Shown: positions 37,106-46,950, counted from the stretch's first letter. The stretch: 64,000 nucleotides of DNA from Pseudidiomarina atlantica (GCF_000753735.1 NZ_JPIN01000012.1:124001-188000), one strand, 5' to 3'. Numbers and translations: made by a program. Notes: generated by a model from the letters alone, not told the origin.

Positions 37106-38938
37106 ATGTATCCTTGGCTTTTACTGCTAATCGTTACTGCCTTGAGCTCTGTTGCTCACGGCGCCACGCCCGAGTCGTTAGCGGCAAGTAAGACTTGGCG
37201 TGCGTTGCTGCATGTGCCCGCCGGAACTGGTCACAGCGAAATTGAAACAGCAGCATTTTTTCTTGCCGAAAACGGTGCATCGCAACCATTGGCTGAACTT
37301 CAAGCGACGGTCGCGACGTTCGCCCAACAGCCTCAACAAATGTGTCGCTACCCTGCCCGCGCGGCCTGGTTGCAGCAACAAGGCTTCGTCAGTGGTTTTG
37401 AGCCACAGCAATGCGAGGCGCTGCAAAAATGGCTGAATGGTCAAGCGGCCGATCACGTCAGTGTTATTTTTGCCGACGGTTTTCTCGATAACCCCGCTAG
37501 CTTCTACGGTCATATGCTGATCCGAGTCGGCGATCGCAGCGCTGATGATACGCAAAAGTTACTCGCAAATAGCTTTAATTTCGGTGCGCGCGTGCCGGAC
37601 GATGAGAATCCAGTTGTTTACATTACTAAGGGCCTGTTTGGTGGCTATCAGGCCGCATTTTCAACCAGTCATTACTATCGCTACGACATTAACTACGCTG
37701 AAGCAGAGCTCCGCGACTTGTGGAGTTACGACTTAGCCACTGACGCACAGCAGAGCCAATTATTGATTTGGCATTTGTGGGAATTGCTAGAAACCGATTA
37801 CACCTATTTTTTCAGTAGCCGCAACTGCGCTTATCACATGGCACGCGCTTTGGAGTTGGTGACGGACCTGCCATTGGTCGCTAGTGGCGATCCATTTGTA
37901 TTGCCGGCAGATATTATTAAGCGTTTAAGTGGGGCGACGATTGAGGGGCGGCCAGCGGTGCAAAAGCGAACGTTGCAGCCCTCACGGTTGCATCGTTTTC
38001 AACAAAAGTGGCAGCAGTTGCATGCCGATGAGCAAGCTTTGGCAAGAGCTTGGCTGCGCAGTCCGCAACCGACCACCCTAGCAGCGGCTGCGCCAGCCGC
38101 GCAGTTACGTGTTATCGCAACCTTGGCCGACTTTTATGCCTATCGAGTGAGCCAGGAGCACAACGCGCCTGAAGTTAAGCAGCAATTGGAGGCCGAGAAA
38201 ACGGCACTGCTAAGGGCGCGAATGGTGATGCCAATGGGAGCGAATCCCGAGTGGCAACAGCGTGAGAGTTCAGCGCCGGAAACCGGACAAGAGCCGAGTA
38301 TGTTGCGCTTGGGTTGGCAACAGTCAGACCTGAATGCTGCGCATGACAACGCGTTAACCCTGAGCTTTCGCCCAGCTTATTACGATGTCTTACAGCGCCA
38401 GCAAGGCCGTCTCAAGAACGCTACGCTGACGATGGCGGAAGTGGGTGTCAGCTTGAATGAGCACGAGGTAAAACTTGAGCATGCCTGGCTACTGCGCTTG
38501 CATACCCTGAATTACAGCTCATCGGGCATGCCGGGAGATGGCGGCGCCTCATGGGGGCTCAATCTGGGTTGGCAACGGGACCGCCTTCGGCAAACGGTCG
38601 ATGATTTAAGTCCGCAGTTGCTAGGCAGTTATGGCAAAGCGTTCAAGGCGAGTGACGCACATTGGTTCGATGCTGCGTTGCGTGCGGAGTTGCGTGATCC
38701 CACCGCTGACGTGGGTAGTATGGTGTTGAGTCCTCAGCTGACGTGGCTTGCTGATTGGTCAGGCGCGCGCAGCCAATGTCGAACGCGTTACGAATGGGAT
38801 GTTTCTCAACGACTTGATAAACAATGGTTTATTGGTTGTGAAATTGCTTTTCATCTTGGCAAAAATCAAGATTTTCGCCTAAGCTTAGCCCATCAAAACG
38901 CGTCCACGCTCGCGTTGAGCTGGTCTTGGTATTGGTGA
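37106..38938 (+). CDS. DUF4105 (Lnb N-terminal-type) envelope protein
   Basis: About 610 residues from the ATG at 37106; a TTG two codons earlier is also possible. Signal peptide (LLLIVTALSSVAHGA). The DUF4105 domain spans about residues 110-280, with VIFADGFLDNPASFYGHMLI and YITKGLFGGYQAAF and a NCAYHMARALEL segment holding a cysteine-histidine pair that could be catalytic. The C-terminal half alternates in the manner of outer-membrane beta-strands and ends in LALSWSWYW, so a barrel is possible. The start is unusually close to the preceding terminator. Confidence 0.82.
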   Translation: MYPWLLLLIVTALSSVAHGATPESLAASKTWRALLHVPAGTGHSEIETAAFFLAENGASQPLAELQATVATFAQQPQQMCRYPARAAWLQQQGFVSGFEPQQCEALQKWLNGQAADHVSVIFADGFLDNPASFYGHMLIRVGDRSADDTQKLLANSFNFGARVPDDENPVVYITKGLFGGYQAAFSTSHYYRYDINYAEAELRDLWSYDLATDAQQSQLLIWHLWELLETDYTYFFSSRNCAYHMARALELVTDLPLVASGDPFVLPADIIKRLSGATIEGRPAVQKRTLQPSRLHRFQQKWQQLHADEQALARAWLRSPQPTTLAAAAPAAQLRVIATLADFYAYRVSQEHNAPEVKQQLEAEKTALLRARMVMPMGANPEWQQRESSAPETGQEPSMLRLGWQQSDLNAAHDNALTLSFRPAYYDVLQRQQGRLKNATLTMAEVGVSLNEHEVKLEHAWLLRLHTLNYSSSGMPGDGGASWGLNLGWQRDRLRQTVDDLSPQLLGSYGKAFKASDAHWFDAALRAELRDPTADVGSMVLSPQLTWLADWSGARSQCRTRYEWDVSQRLDKQWFIGCEIAFHLGKNQDFRLSLAHQNASTLALSWSWYW

Positions 38939-38943
38939 TCGCT

Positions 38944-39624
38944 ATGACATTACCCACCCCTGTAAATCGTTATTTTGAGTTCGTTTTTGCCGACTCTGAG
39001 CCCGCGCCTATGCAGGCAAAGCTAAACCAAACGGGTACCCTACGAACATCGACCACAGCCAAACGCTGGTTACCTTTTACTGCGCGGCAGCTGATCACTA
39101 CGCGTCACTTTGTTTGGCAGGCATCAGTGCTGATGGGCTTGGGCGTGCGTCTGACGGTGAAAGATAGCTATCACCATGAACAAGGCAGTGGCAGCATTAA
39201 GTTATTTAATGTAGTGTCGCTGGCGTCACAAGTGGGTGGCCACGAACTCAATACTGCAGCATTACAACGCTATCTCGCCGAAGGGCCGTGGAATCCTTGG
39301 GTGCTGACGCCGGAAGCGGGGGTGGAATGGTCGCCGATAGATGACGATCATGCAGTGGCGACATTGCGAGATGGCGCCAATGCAGCATCCATCACTTTCA
39401 CCTTTGCTGCCAACGGCGCGATCACTAAGGCGTTCACCGAAGGCCGCTATGCCAAGCAGGGCAAAGGTTATCGGTTGTTACCTTGGGAAGGTCGATTTAG
39501 TGATTATCGCACCGAGGGCGCTGTGCACGTGCCATTTTTCGGCGAAGTCGGTTGGTACGTCAACAACCGTCTCGCGCCAGTGTGGCAAGGCCAGATCGAG
39601 CACATCACCCACACCCTGTTGTAA
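38944..39624 (+). CDS. DUF6544/DUF6920-like protein
   Basis: 226 residues from the ATG at 38944, right after the DUF4105 gene. The N-terminus LPTPVNRYFEFVF, the middle LPFTARQLITTRHFVWQA, NTAALQRYLAEGPWNPWVL and the late VPFFGEVGWYVNN all fit the DUF6544/6920 pattern. No signal peptide. Function unknown; the tight spacing implies co-expression with the upstream envelope protein. Confidence 0.75.
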   Translation: MTLPTPVNRYFEFVFADSEPAPMQAKLNQTGTLRTSTTAKRWLPFTARQLITTRHFVWQASVLMGLGVRLTVKDSYHHEQGSGSIKLFNVVSLASQVGGHELNTAALQRYLAEGPWNPWVLTPEAGVEWSPIDDDHAVATLRDGANAASITFTFAANGAITKAFTEGRYAKQGKGYRLLPWEGRFSDYRTEGAVHVPFFGEVGWYVNNRLAPVWQGQIEHITHTLL

Positions 39625-39631
39625 GTCCTCG

Positions 39632-41776
39632 TTAACGGCGGCGCCAACGGTGAAATTTCGCCACCCATGCCAACAACTTTTCCGGCTTGTGTGCTTGCTT
39701 CCATTGTCCAGCGACATATTTATTCGCCTCTGACATGGTCGGATAGCTGTGAATAGTGCCTAGGATTTTATTTAAACCAATACCATGCTTCATTGCTAAT
39801 ACATATTCAGCCAACAATTCACCCGCTTGAGCAGCAACAATATTGACGCCGAGAATTGTGTCTTTACCCGGCGCCGTAAGCACTTTAATGCGGCCATAGG
39901 CCTGTTGATCGGCAATCGCTCGGTCCATATCGCTGATGTCATACTCAATTACTTTATAATCAGTGTTTTGCTGCTGTGCGGCTTGCTCAGTGAGCCCCAC
40001 GTTGGCTATTTCGGGGGTGGTATAGGTGACCCAAGGGATCACCGAATAATCGGCCTTAAAGGTCTTAAACGGGTCAAATAAGGCATTCACGGCGGCATAC
40101 CACGCTTGATGCGACGCCACATGGGTAAATTGGTAAGGACCGGCAACATCGCCACAGGCATAGATGTTGGGAAAGTTGGTTTGCAGCAAGGCATTCACCT
40201 GTACTGTTTTATCCACTTCGATGCCAATTTCTTCTAACCCAAAGCCTTGCGTATTCGGTTGTCGCCCAAGCGCTATCAACACGCGATCAAAGGCCAACGC
40301 CACAGCTTCGCCTTCATGATCTGTATGCAATTGGCTTTCGCCGTCTGCGTTGACGCTAAAACGCTCAGCTTTATGATTAAGGCGTAAGTCGACCCCGTCT
40401 GCACGTAGTTGGTTTTGTAACAAAGCACTGGTGTCGGGATCTTCATTGGCGAGCAAGCGCGGGCCCATTTCGACAATAGTGACCTGACTACCAAGCAATT
40501 GGAACGCTTGCGCTAACTCGCAACCAATCGGCCCGCCACCTAATACCAACAAACGTTTGGGTAAGGTGCGCAAGTGCCATAATGAGTCAGAGGTCAAATA
40601 ATCGATGTGTTCGAGGCCTTCGAACTTTGGCACCAGCGGCTTTGCCCCTGTGGCAATCACAATACTACGGGTACTAAGACGTTGTTCACCATCTAGGGTT
40701 TTGACTCGCACTTGCCAAGGGCTTTCAATCGTAGCCTCGCCTTGGATGACGTCAACACCTAAATCGGTGTAACGCTCGACAGAGTCGTGTGGAGCGATGC
40801 GTTGAATGACTTTCTGTACTTCATCCATGACCCGCGCGAAATCAACCTTCTCAATAGTGGTGTGGACACCAAGCTCGCGTGCGTGCTGCGTTTGTCGAAT
40901 GGTTTTGGCGACATGCAACAGGGCTTTCGATGGCACACAACCAGTGTTCAGACAGTCCCCACCCATCTCAGCTTTTTCAATCAGTGTCACTTTCGCTTTT
41001 ACGGCTGCAGCAATGTAAGCGCTCACTAACCCAGCTGAGCCGCCACCGATGACAATCAAGTTGTTATCGAAGGATTTAGGCTTATCAAAACCACGGTAGG
41101 CGCGGCGTTTCTTCAGCACCTTTAAAAGGATCTTGGCAACAATAGGAACAATGCCCAGCAGCACCAAGGCGCCGAGTAAGTCAGCCGAGAATACATCACG
41201 CAAGCGGCTAATTTCAGCTAACTGGGTGCCAGCATTGACGTACACCGCTGTCGCCAAAAACATCCCCAGTTGGCTGACCCAGTAGTAAGTCCAAGCTTTG
41301 ATTTTGGTCAGACCCATCACCAAGTTAATGACGAAGAACGGGAATAATGGAACTAAGCGGAGGCTCAACAGGTAAAAAGCGCCGTCGCGTTGAACGCCCT
41401 CGTTAATGGTTTGCAAACGTTTGCCGAATTTCTGTTGCACCCAATCATGTAACAACCAGCGCGCACTTAAAAAGGCTAACAAAGCGCCGACTGAGCTGGC
41501 GAATGATGCCAGCAGTAAACCCCAGCCAAGACCAAAAATCGCCCCTGCGCCAAGGGTCAAGACGGTCGCACCTGGAATCGACAGCGCGGTACAGAGTACG
41601 TAGAGCAAAAAGTAGCCACCAAACATTAGCAATGGCTGTTCAGCAACCAGGGTCACCAGCTGTTCGCGTTGTTGCTTGAGTTGCTCCAAGGTCAAATATT
41701 GGGTCAAGTCAAATATAAAGACGCTAGCAATCAATGCTGCCAGCACAACCACAAACAGTAGTTTTTTCAACGACAT
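39632..41776 (-). CDS. Fusion of TVP38/TMEM64 membrane domain and pyridine nucleotide-disulphide oxidoreductase
   Basis: 714 residues. Residues 1-230 are a TVP38/TMEM64 (DedA-like) membrane domain with FFVINLVMGLTKIKAWTYYW. The rest is a flavoprotein of the mercuric reductase/dihydrolipoamide dehydrogenase type: FAD motif VIGGGSAGLVSAYIAAA, redox-active disulphide GGDCLNTGCVPSKALLH, NAD motif VLGGGPIGCELAQAFQLLG, ACGDVAGPYQFTHVA, and the C-terminal histidine motif IHSYPTMSEANK. The mercury-binding C-terminal cysteine pair of MerA is absent, so mercury reduction is unlikely. The fusion occurs in many marine proteobacteria; its substrate is not known to me. Confidence 0.9.
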   Translation of the reverse strand: MSLKKLLFVVVLAALIASVFIFDLTQYLTLEQLKQQREQLVTLVAEQPLLMFGGYFLLYVLCTALSIPGATVLTLGAGAIFGLGWGLLLASFASSVGALLAFLSARWLLHDWVQQKFGKRLQTINEGVQRDGAFYLLSLRLVPLFPFFVINLVMGLTKIKAWTYYWVSQLGMFLATAVYVNAGTQLAEISRLRDVFSADLLGALVLLGIVPIVAKILLKVLKKRRAYRGFDKPKSFDNNLIVIGGGSAGLVSAYIAAAVKAKVTLIEKAEMGGDCLNTGCVPSKALLHVAKTIRQTQHARELGVHTTIEKVDFARVMDEVQKVIQRIAPHDSVERYTDLGVDVIQGEATIESPWQVRVKTLDGEQRLSTRSIVIATGAKPLVPKFEGLEHIDYLTSDSLWHLRTLPKRLLVLGGGPIGCELAQAFQLLGSQVTIVEMGPRLLANEDPDTSALLQNQLRADGVDLRLNHKAERFSVNADGESQLHTDHEGEAVALAFDRVLIALGRQPNTQGFGLEEIGIEVDKTVQVNALLQTNFPNIYACGDVAGPYQFTHVASHQAWYAAVNALFDPFKTFKADYSVIPWVTYTTPEIANVGLTEQAAQQQNTDYKVIEYDISDMDRAIADQQAYGRIKVLTAPGKDTILGVNIVAAQAGELLAEYVLAMKHGIGLNKILGTIHSYPTMSEANKYVAGQWKQAHKPEKLLAWVAKFHRWRRR

Positions 41777-41788
41777 GAATCCGTCCTA

Positions 41789-44113
41789 TTAGAAGCGATA
41801 GCTGAAGCTGAGCTGAGCGTGACGTGGCAACGATGGAAACGCCAAGGTTGCGCCAAAATAGCCACCTTCAAATACCGGTGCCCAGTTATCTTGGTCGGTC
41901 ACATTGATAACATCAAGCCGCGCTTGCAACCGCGGAGTAATCTGATACTGCGCATGCAGGTTGAGGTGATGCTGATCGCGAATCATCACCGTCTGCAAAA
42001 AATCTAACGGATACGCCTTGGTGTAGTTAAGATCTCCACCTATCGACCAGCTTTCAGCAACCTGCCAGCCAACGACCGCGCTGGCCTGTACCTCGGGAAC
42101 TCCCTGCAGCTGCTGATTCGAGGCGGCAAACGCAGTGAAATTAGGCGAGCCAACACCGGTACCGTTGATAATATCGGGACGTGAATTATCAAAAGCGTCG
42201 GCGATTTGGCCTGTACCTTGTGAGGCAACAGAGTTATCCCAATACGCATCAATATAGCTTGCTGCTAACGTCGCCCAAAAGCCCTGTTCGTGGCGATAGT
42301 GCCATTGCAGTTCGATGCCTTCACTGGCAATACCGCTATTCGAACCATCGCGATTACGCAAACTGCGCGTTTGATCAAACCAGACCGCATCGGCATACCA
42401 ACGCGCGCCAGCGGGTGCGTACTTCACGCCTACTTCGTAAAGACTGTTCTCGGTCGCAAAATTCTGTGGATCGATGACACCCGCAGCATTGAGAACGTTG
42501 CCTCCCGCCATCGAATTTGACGTCGAATCGCTTTCGTAGGCTGTGGCAAAGAAGGTCAAATCAGGCGACCAGTAATACTGCACGGCAACATTGGCCGCGG
42601 TAAGCCAATCGCTATGACTATCTTGTTTCGCCGTCTGACCTGCAGGCGCAATAGGATCACGCGCTTCAACATCGTAGTAGTCGGCCCGCACCCCAACAGT
42701 AAAGCGCAACTGCTCAGTTGCGGCCCACTGTTGTTGCGCAAATATTCCCCATTGATAGCTGGTCGAGTCGGTGGTGTCGGATAAGTTAAAGTCGCCGACT
42801 CCGTCGTTATTCAGATCGTACTGTGCACCCGGCGAGACAAATACGCCCGGACGTAATTCCACCAAGCGCGCTTGTTGTTCGGGCGTCAAAGGAATCCGGC
42901 GCTGCGCCAAAGTGCCCGTTAAATCGATAGGATTGTCGGCTTCAGTGGTAAATTGGCTGTAGCCAAGCACATCGTTGTAGCGCAAGTTGACGCCGACAGT
43001 AGTGTGATCTTGGTAATGCAGTTCAACGCGATGCTCAAAGGTATGCGCACCATCGACAATTTCGACAAAGCTGTTTTGATTGATGCCTTCGCGCTCAAGG
43101 TACTGATAGTAACTACGGTTCACCAGCAGCCAGTCACTTGCTAACTGCTGCTCCACAACTGAATGAATAAGGTAGGTTTCGGCCGTATTGGTATCGAGTG
43201 GATCGGTCAACACGGTGCTGCGGTCGATTTCAACTTGTCCCGTAGGGCTGATGACAGCACCTGCTCCCGGCACGAATGAGCCGTTGGGTTGTTGTCCTTG
43301 ACCAGTGATGTACAAGTTATCATCAATCAAGGCTTGAGTGGGTCGGTTGATGCCGGCGTTATCGGTCCAATCGACATTGTAATACTCAAAGTTGAGTGAC
43401 CAACGCGTGCTTGCTGAGGGCGTCCACTCATAGGCCAGTGTTAAGTCATCGCTGCGCAAATGGGTGTAGTCGTAAAAGCTGTCTTCGTCAATCACTTCAA
43501 CACTGGCGCGAAAGGCCTGCTCGCCTTCGACAATGACGGCGTTGTGGTCGGCTTGCCAGCGGTACTGCTGCCATTCACCCAAGCGCGCCCGTAATTCGGT
43601 GCGATCTTCGTCCGTACGCGCGCGCTTCGGCAGTAAATTGACGAAGCCGCCAACGCGTTGCGTGGTGCCCAGCATCACCGGCGGCGCACCTTTGACCACC
43701 GCAATACTGTCATACGCATTTAATGAGAGTGGAATGCCTAACCCGTTATTGCCCGCTTGGCGGCGCATACCACCGCTAAAGAGCTCGCCCAGTTGGCCGC
43801 GCATACTCGGCAGTGACGGGTTGCCAAACCCAGCAGCGGCGTGGCTGTTAGGCGCAAACTTGGCAATGTCATGGAGATCGTCGATGTTGGCATCGCGCAG
43901 CAGTGATTCGGTAATGACTGTCGCGGCGCGCGGAATATCTTGCAGTTGGTCGTTGGCACCAAAAAGTCCTGCAACCGCTTGCTCACTCGGTAACACGATT
44001 TCGCGTTGTTCGCCGCGCACTTCAATAATCTCATCAGGCTGATGCTGCTGTTGCGCACTCGCTGAGGAGCTCAAGGCGATAAGAATAGCGGCGGATAATG
44101 GCTGTATTTTCAA
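41789..44113 (-). CDS. TonB-dependent outer-membrane receptor (siderophore type)
   Basis: About 774 residues. I place the start at a TTG (44113) because GGAGAG lies six bases upstream and it opens into the signal peptide LKIQPLSAAILIALSSSASA; the longer frame to 44188 has no such site. The plug domain (DIPRAATVITESLLRDANID, PSMRGQLGELFSGGMRRQA, KGAPPVMLGTTQRVGGFVNL) and the C-terminal barrel ending in LSFSYRF are complete. It follows the FhuA/FcuA pattern. The adjacent AraC regulator, transcribed away from it across about 100 bp, probably controls it. The ligand is unknown. Confidence 0.88.
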   Translation of the reverse strand: MKIQPLSAAILIALSSSASAQQQHQPDEIIEVRGEQREIVLPSEQAVAGLFGANDQLQDIPRAATVITESLLRDANIDDLHDIAKFAPNSHAAAGFGNPSLPSMRGQLGELFSGGMRRQAGNNGLGIPLSLNAYDSIAVVKGAPPVMLGTTQRVGGFVNLLPKRARTDEDRTELRARLGEWQQYRWQADHNAVIVEGEQAFRASVEVIDEDSFYDYTHLRSDDLTLAYEWTPSASTRWSLNFEYYNVDWTDNAGINRPTQALIDDNLYITGQGQQPNGSFVPGAGAVISPTGQVEIDRSTVLTDPLDTNTAETYLIHSVVEQQLASDWLLVNRSYYQYLEREGINQNSFVEIVDGAHTFEHRVELHYQDHTTVGVNLRYNDVLGYSQFTTEADNPIDLTGTLAQRRIPLTPEQQARLVELRPGVFVSPGAQYDLNNDGVGDFNLSDTTDSTSYQWGIFAQQQWAATEQLRFTVGVRADYYDVEARDPIAPAGQTAKQDSHSDWLTAANVAVQYYWSPDLTFFATAYESDSTSNSMAGGNVLNAAGVIDPQNFATENSLYEVGVKYAPAGARWYADAVWFDQTRSLRNRDGSNSGIASEGIELQWHYRHEQGFWATLAASYIDAYWDNSVASQGTGQIADAFDNSRPDIINGTGVGSPNFTAFAASNQQLQGVPEVQASAVVGWQVAESWSIGGDLNYTKAYPLDFLQTVMIRDQHHLNLHAQYQITPRLQARLDVINVTDQDNWAPVFEGGYFGATLAFPSLPRHAQLSFSYRF

Positions 44114-44217
44114 CGAAAACTCTCCAACGATGATGATTAGGTTTAGACTACGAGTAGACGCTCGATTAAGTTTACTAGTATCGTGCATAGTATCAGTGAT
44201 TTAAGAGTAATAGGTAA

Positions 44218-45135
44218 ATGACCGAAACGCCGAAGCAGTCCATCGAAACACCGGAATCCCTAGAGTCATTACTCAATAGTGTGGCGCTGGGCACCGAACT
44301 GCACTTCGAGTCGGGATTGTGTGGTGCTTGGTCAATTCAGGCGCGCGACCCACAAAAGGTGGGCTTTCATGTGCTGACCCAGGGCCATTGTTGGTTTGGT
44401 GTCACTGGTGTCGAACCGAGCAGTCAGGCCCTGCGGGGCGGTGACATTGTCTTTGTCAATCAAGGCGTCTCGCACTTTTTAAGTGAACAACAGTTGCCTA
44501 CGGATATGGATTTTGAGCAGCTGGCACAACACTGCATCGCCGATCATTCGCAACAAGGAATTGTCTGCTATGAAATGCAAGATCGTGGTGAAGCAAGTGA
44601 CCTGCTGTTTCGTTTATTGCCGCCCTGGCTAGTCATACCCGCTAGCCAGCAGTCGACCCAATTGGCGCAGCTGTTGCAGATGGTGCGCAGTGAAACACAA
44701 GCACAACAGCCGGGTTATCGGTCGGTGCTGCAACGCTTGAGTGAAGTGATTGCGGTACAGTTGTTACGTGAAGTTTTAGCATCGTCAAAGGCGCCAATAG
44801 GCCTATTTGCAGCAGTGCAAGATCGTGCTTTAGCGCCGGTGGTAGTGGGAATCCTGGCGGATCCGGCGAAAGACTGGAGTGTAGAAGTTATGGCCGAACA
44901 CGCGCATTTATCGGTCAGCGCTTTTGCCGAGCGATGCGTCAAAAAAACCGAGCTAAGTCCGAAAAAGTTGCTCGATGCGCTACGCTTACAACGCGCCAAA
45001 TACTTGCTACGCAGCACCGCTTTGCCAATAGAGAGCATCGCTTGGCAGGTAGGTTATCAATCGGTCACAGCGTTTGGTCGATTCTTCAAGCGTTACCTCG
45101 AGTGTAGCGCACAAGCCTATCGTGATCAGCATTAA
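44218..45135 (+). CDS. AraC-family transcriptional regulator with cupin-type sensor domain
   Basis: 305 residues. The N-terminal half is a cupin-like effector domain (KVGFHVLTQGHCWFGV, LRGGDIVFVNQGVSHFL). Two helix-turn-helix motifs follow (WSVEVMAEHAHLSVSAFAER; ESIAWQVGYQSVTAFGRFFK) with the AraC signature. Divergent from the TonB-dependent receptor, which it may regulate in response to a ligand. Confidence 0.9.
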   Translation: MTETPKQSIETPESLESLLNSVALGTELHFESGLCGAWSIQARDPQKVGFHVLTQGHCWFGVTGVEPSSQALRGGDIVFVNQGVSHFLSEQQLPTDMDFEQLAQHCIADHSQQGIVCYEMQDRGEASDLLFRLLPPWLVIPASQQSTQLAQLLQMVRSETQAQQPGYRSVLQRLSEVIAVQLLREVLASSKAPIGLFAAVQDRALAPVVVGILADPAKDWSVEVMAEHAHLSVSAFAERCVKKTELSPKKLLDALRLQRAKYLLRSTALPIESIAWQVGYQSVTAFGRFFKRYLECSAQAYRDQH

Positions 45136-45246
45136 CCAACTAAATCAACGCTCCTCACCACCAAATCACCGATAATGGTCGGTGCTTATCGCGTCCATAG
45201 ATGATGTGCAGTAGGCTTCTGTTATCGCAAATGTAACGGAGGTTTT

Positions 45247-45786
45247 ATGCAGAAATTTAAGCTTCACACAATTGAGTCGGCTCCTGATGGTAGTAAGCAA
45301 ATCCTGCAAGCTGCGCAAGACAACATGGGCATGATCCCTAATCTGTTCGCGGTGATGGCGACTTCACCTCAGCTGCTAGAGGGCTACCAAACACTTGATG
45401 GTCTGTTCCAAAAGTCTGGTTTTGATAAGAACGAATTAACGGTCGTTTGGCAGACCATCAATGTCTATCACGACTGTCATTATTGCGTACCTGCGCATAC
45501 TGCCATTGCTAAGCAAATGGGTGCGGATGATGCAATTACCACCCAAATCAAAGCCGGTGAGTCACTTGATGACGACAAACTGCAAGCGTTACGAACCTTT
45601 ACCGAACGGATGTTGGATGCACGCGGCGCCGTAAATCAAGACGACTTTAAAGCTTTTGCCGAGGCGGGTTACGAACCAAAGCATGTATTGGCAGTGATCC
45701 TAGGTATTGCGCAAAAGACCATGAGTAATTACACCAACCATGTCGCTGAAACGCCAATCGATAACGCGTTTCAAGACTTTGCCTGA
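45247..45786 (+). CDS. AhpD/carboxymuconolactone-decarboxylase-like protein
   Basis: 179 residues, all helical. The redox motif CHYC in YHDCHYCVPAHTAIAKQMG with the following histidine is the AhpD-type alkylhydroperoxidase site. Peroxide reduction is inferred; many members are uncharacterised. CGGAGG precedes the start. It is followed after 7 bp by a DoxX-like gene, probably in one transcript. Confidence 0.87.
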   Translation: MQKFKLHTIESAPDGSKQILQAAQDNMGMIPNLFAVMATSPQLLEGYQTLDGLFQKSGFDKNELTVVWQTINVYHDCHYCVPAHTAIAKQMGADDAITTQIKAGESLDDDKLQALRTFTERMLDARGAVNQDDFKAFAEAGYEPKHVLAVILGIAQKTMSNYTNHVAETPIDNAFQDFA

Positions 45787-45793
45787 GGTGGTT

Positions 45794-46213
45794 ATGACGA
45801 CAGCAACTGATTTAACCAAAAAGTTGGCACTGAGCCTACTCGCGCTGCGGGTTGGTATTTTTATTGTGATGTTCGTGTGGGCGCTCGATAAGTTTGTGAA
45901 TCCTGGGCATACCGCCGCAGTGTTTGAGAACTTTTACGGGATTGGCGATCTGTCCGCTCCCCTTGCTGCCGTGCTCGGTGGTTTACAGATTGCTCTATGC
46001 GTGGCATTTGTTTTAGGCCTTTGGAAAACCATCACCTACGGACTTATATTTGTCTTACATGGCGTCTCAACGCTGTCGTCAATGCCGCAATACGTTGATG
46101 CGTTTAATAATTTATTGTTTTTTGCTGCATGGCCGATGTGGGCAGCTTGCTTTGCTTTGTTTTACCTGCGCAGCTACGACCGCTACACCCTTGGTGCAGC
46201 TAAGCAGAGTTAA
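45794..46213 (+). CDS. DoxX-like membrane protein
   Basis: 139 residues from the ATG at 45794, with GAGGTGG upstream. Four membrane helices; the first contains LRVGIFIVMFVWALDKFVNP, which is the DoxX start with the conserved K-F/x-P segment. DoxX proteins form redox-linked membrane complexes in other bacteria. The AhpD-like gene upstream fits a thiol/peroxide role, but this is inference. Ends 4 bp into the convergent methyltransferase gene. Confidence 0.8.
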   Translation: MTTATDLTKKLALSLLALRVGIFIVMFVWALDKFVNPGHTAAVFENFYGIGDLSAPLAAVLGGLQIALCVAFVLGLWKTITYGLIFVLHGVSTLSSMPQYVDAFNNLLFFAAWPMWAACFALFYLRSYDRYTLGAAKQS

Positions 46214-46950
46214 TCGTCGCTGGTGAGTGGTCCTTTACATAGGGTGCATTCGCCATCATTTGCGGACGAGCCTTCCACGTAGCGCATGCGGTGGGAGGCT
46301 TTGTCACGGTTGGCACTAAATTGATAGCTCTGCTGGCGCACCTGTGGTTTTTGCGCGATGAACTGACACACTGCCCCGACGCCGTTATGGCGATCGCCCT
46401 CATGGATGTCGCGTTCGGTTTCTTGACTCACTTGTAGCTCAAAGCTCTTAAATACTTTTTCGAGCTCGGCTTTGCTGAGCATTAAATCGGCGCTATCAGG
46501 ACCGCCTGTGCCACGTCCGATCTGAGCGGGCGTATATCCCTCAACCAAGAAAAAACCGCCGGGCTTGAGACTTGCTAAAACTTGTTCGTAGAGGTGCGCT
46601 CGGCCTTGGCTTGGCAGGTGACAAAAAATCGCAACAACACCATCGTAGTGTGCTTTGGGTAACTCAACTTGAGTTAGGTCGACCACTTCAGTTTGAATAG
46701 AGACGCCGCGCTGCGCAGCGAGCTTTTCAGCCTTGGCTAGGCCTACTGCCGAAATATCCATGGCACAGACTTGAGCACCTAGCTCAGCCAAATAAACTGA
46801 ATTACGACCTTCGCCGTCGGCAACACACAACACATGTGCGGTTTCTCTGCCAGCTAATAAATCTGTTGCGTGTTCGACTAAAAAGTCGTTTGGTGTCGTA
46901 CCGTAAACGTATTCGTCAGTGTTATAGCGGTCGTCCCATGGATGTGTCAT
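46210..46950 (-). CDS. Class I SAM-dependent methyltransferase with C-terminal cysteine motif
   Basis: 246 residues. The N-terminus WDDRYNTDEYVYGTTPNDFL and the motif I region VLCVADGEGRNSVYLAELGA bind S-adenosylmethionine, followed by AMDISAVGLAKAEKLA and LKPGGFFLVEGYTP. It resembles the TehB-like group. After the methyltransferase core (to about residue 200) there is an extra tail of about 45 residues with CTLCKGP, and its role is unknown. The start codon lies inside the end of the upstream EAL gene (overlap 29 bp). Confidence 0.85.
   Translation of the reverse strand: MTHPWDDRYNTDEYVYGTTPNDFLVEHATDLLAGRETAHVLCVADGEGRNSVYLAELGAQVCAMDISAVGLAKAEKLAAQRGVSIQTEVVDLTQVELPKAHYDGVVAIFCHLPSQGRAHLYEQVLASLKPGGFFLVEGYTPAQIGRGTGGPDSADLMLSKAELEKVFKSFELQVSQETERDIHEGDRHNGVGAVCQFIAQKPQVRQQSYQFSANRDKASHRMRYVEGSSANDGECTLCKGPLTSDD

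Noticed and set aside
44114-44217. Fur box in the receptor/AraC intergenic region
   Set aside because: No stretch close to the GATAATGATAATCATTATC consensus was found, so iron control cannot be claimed.
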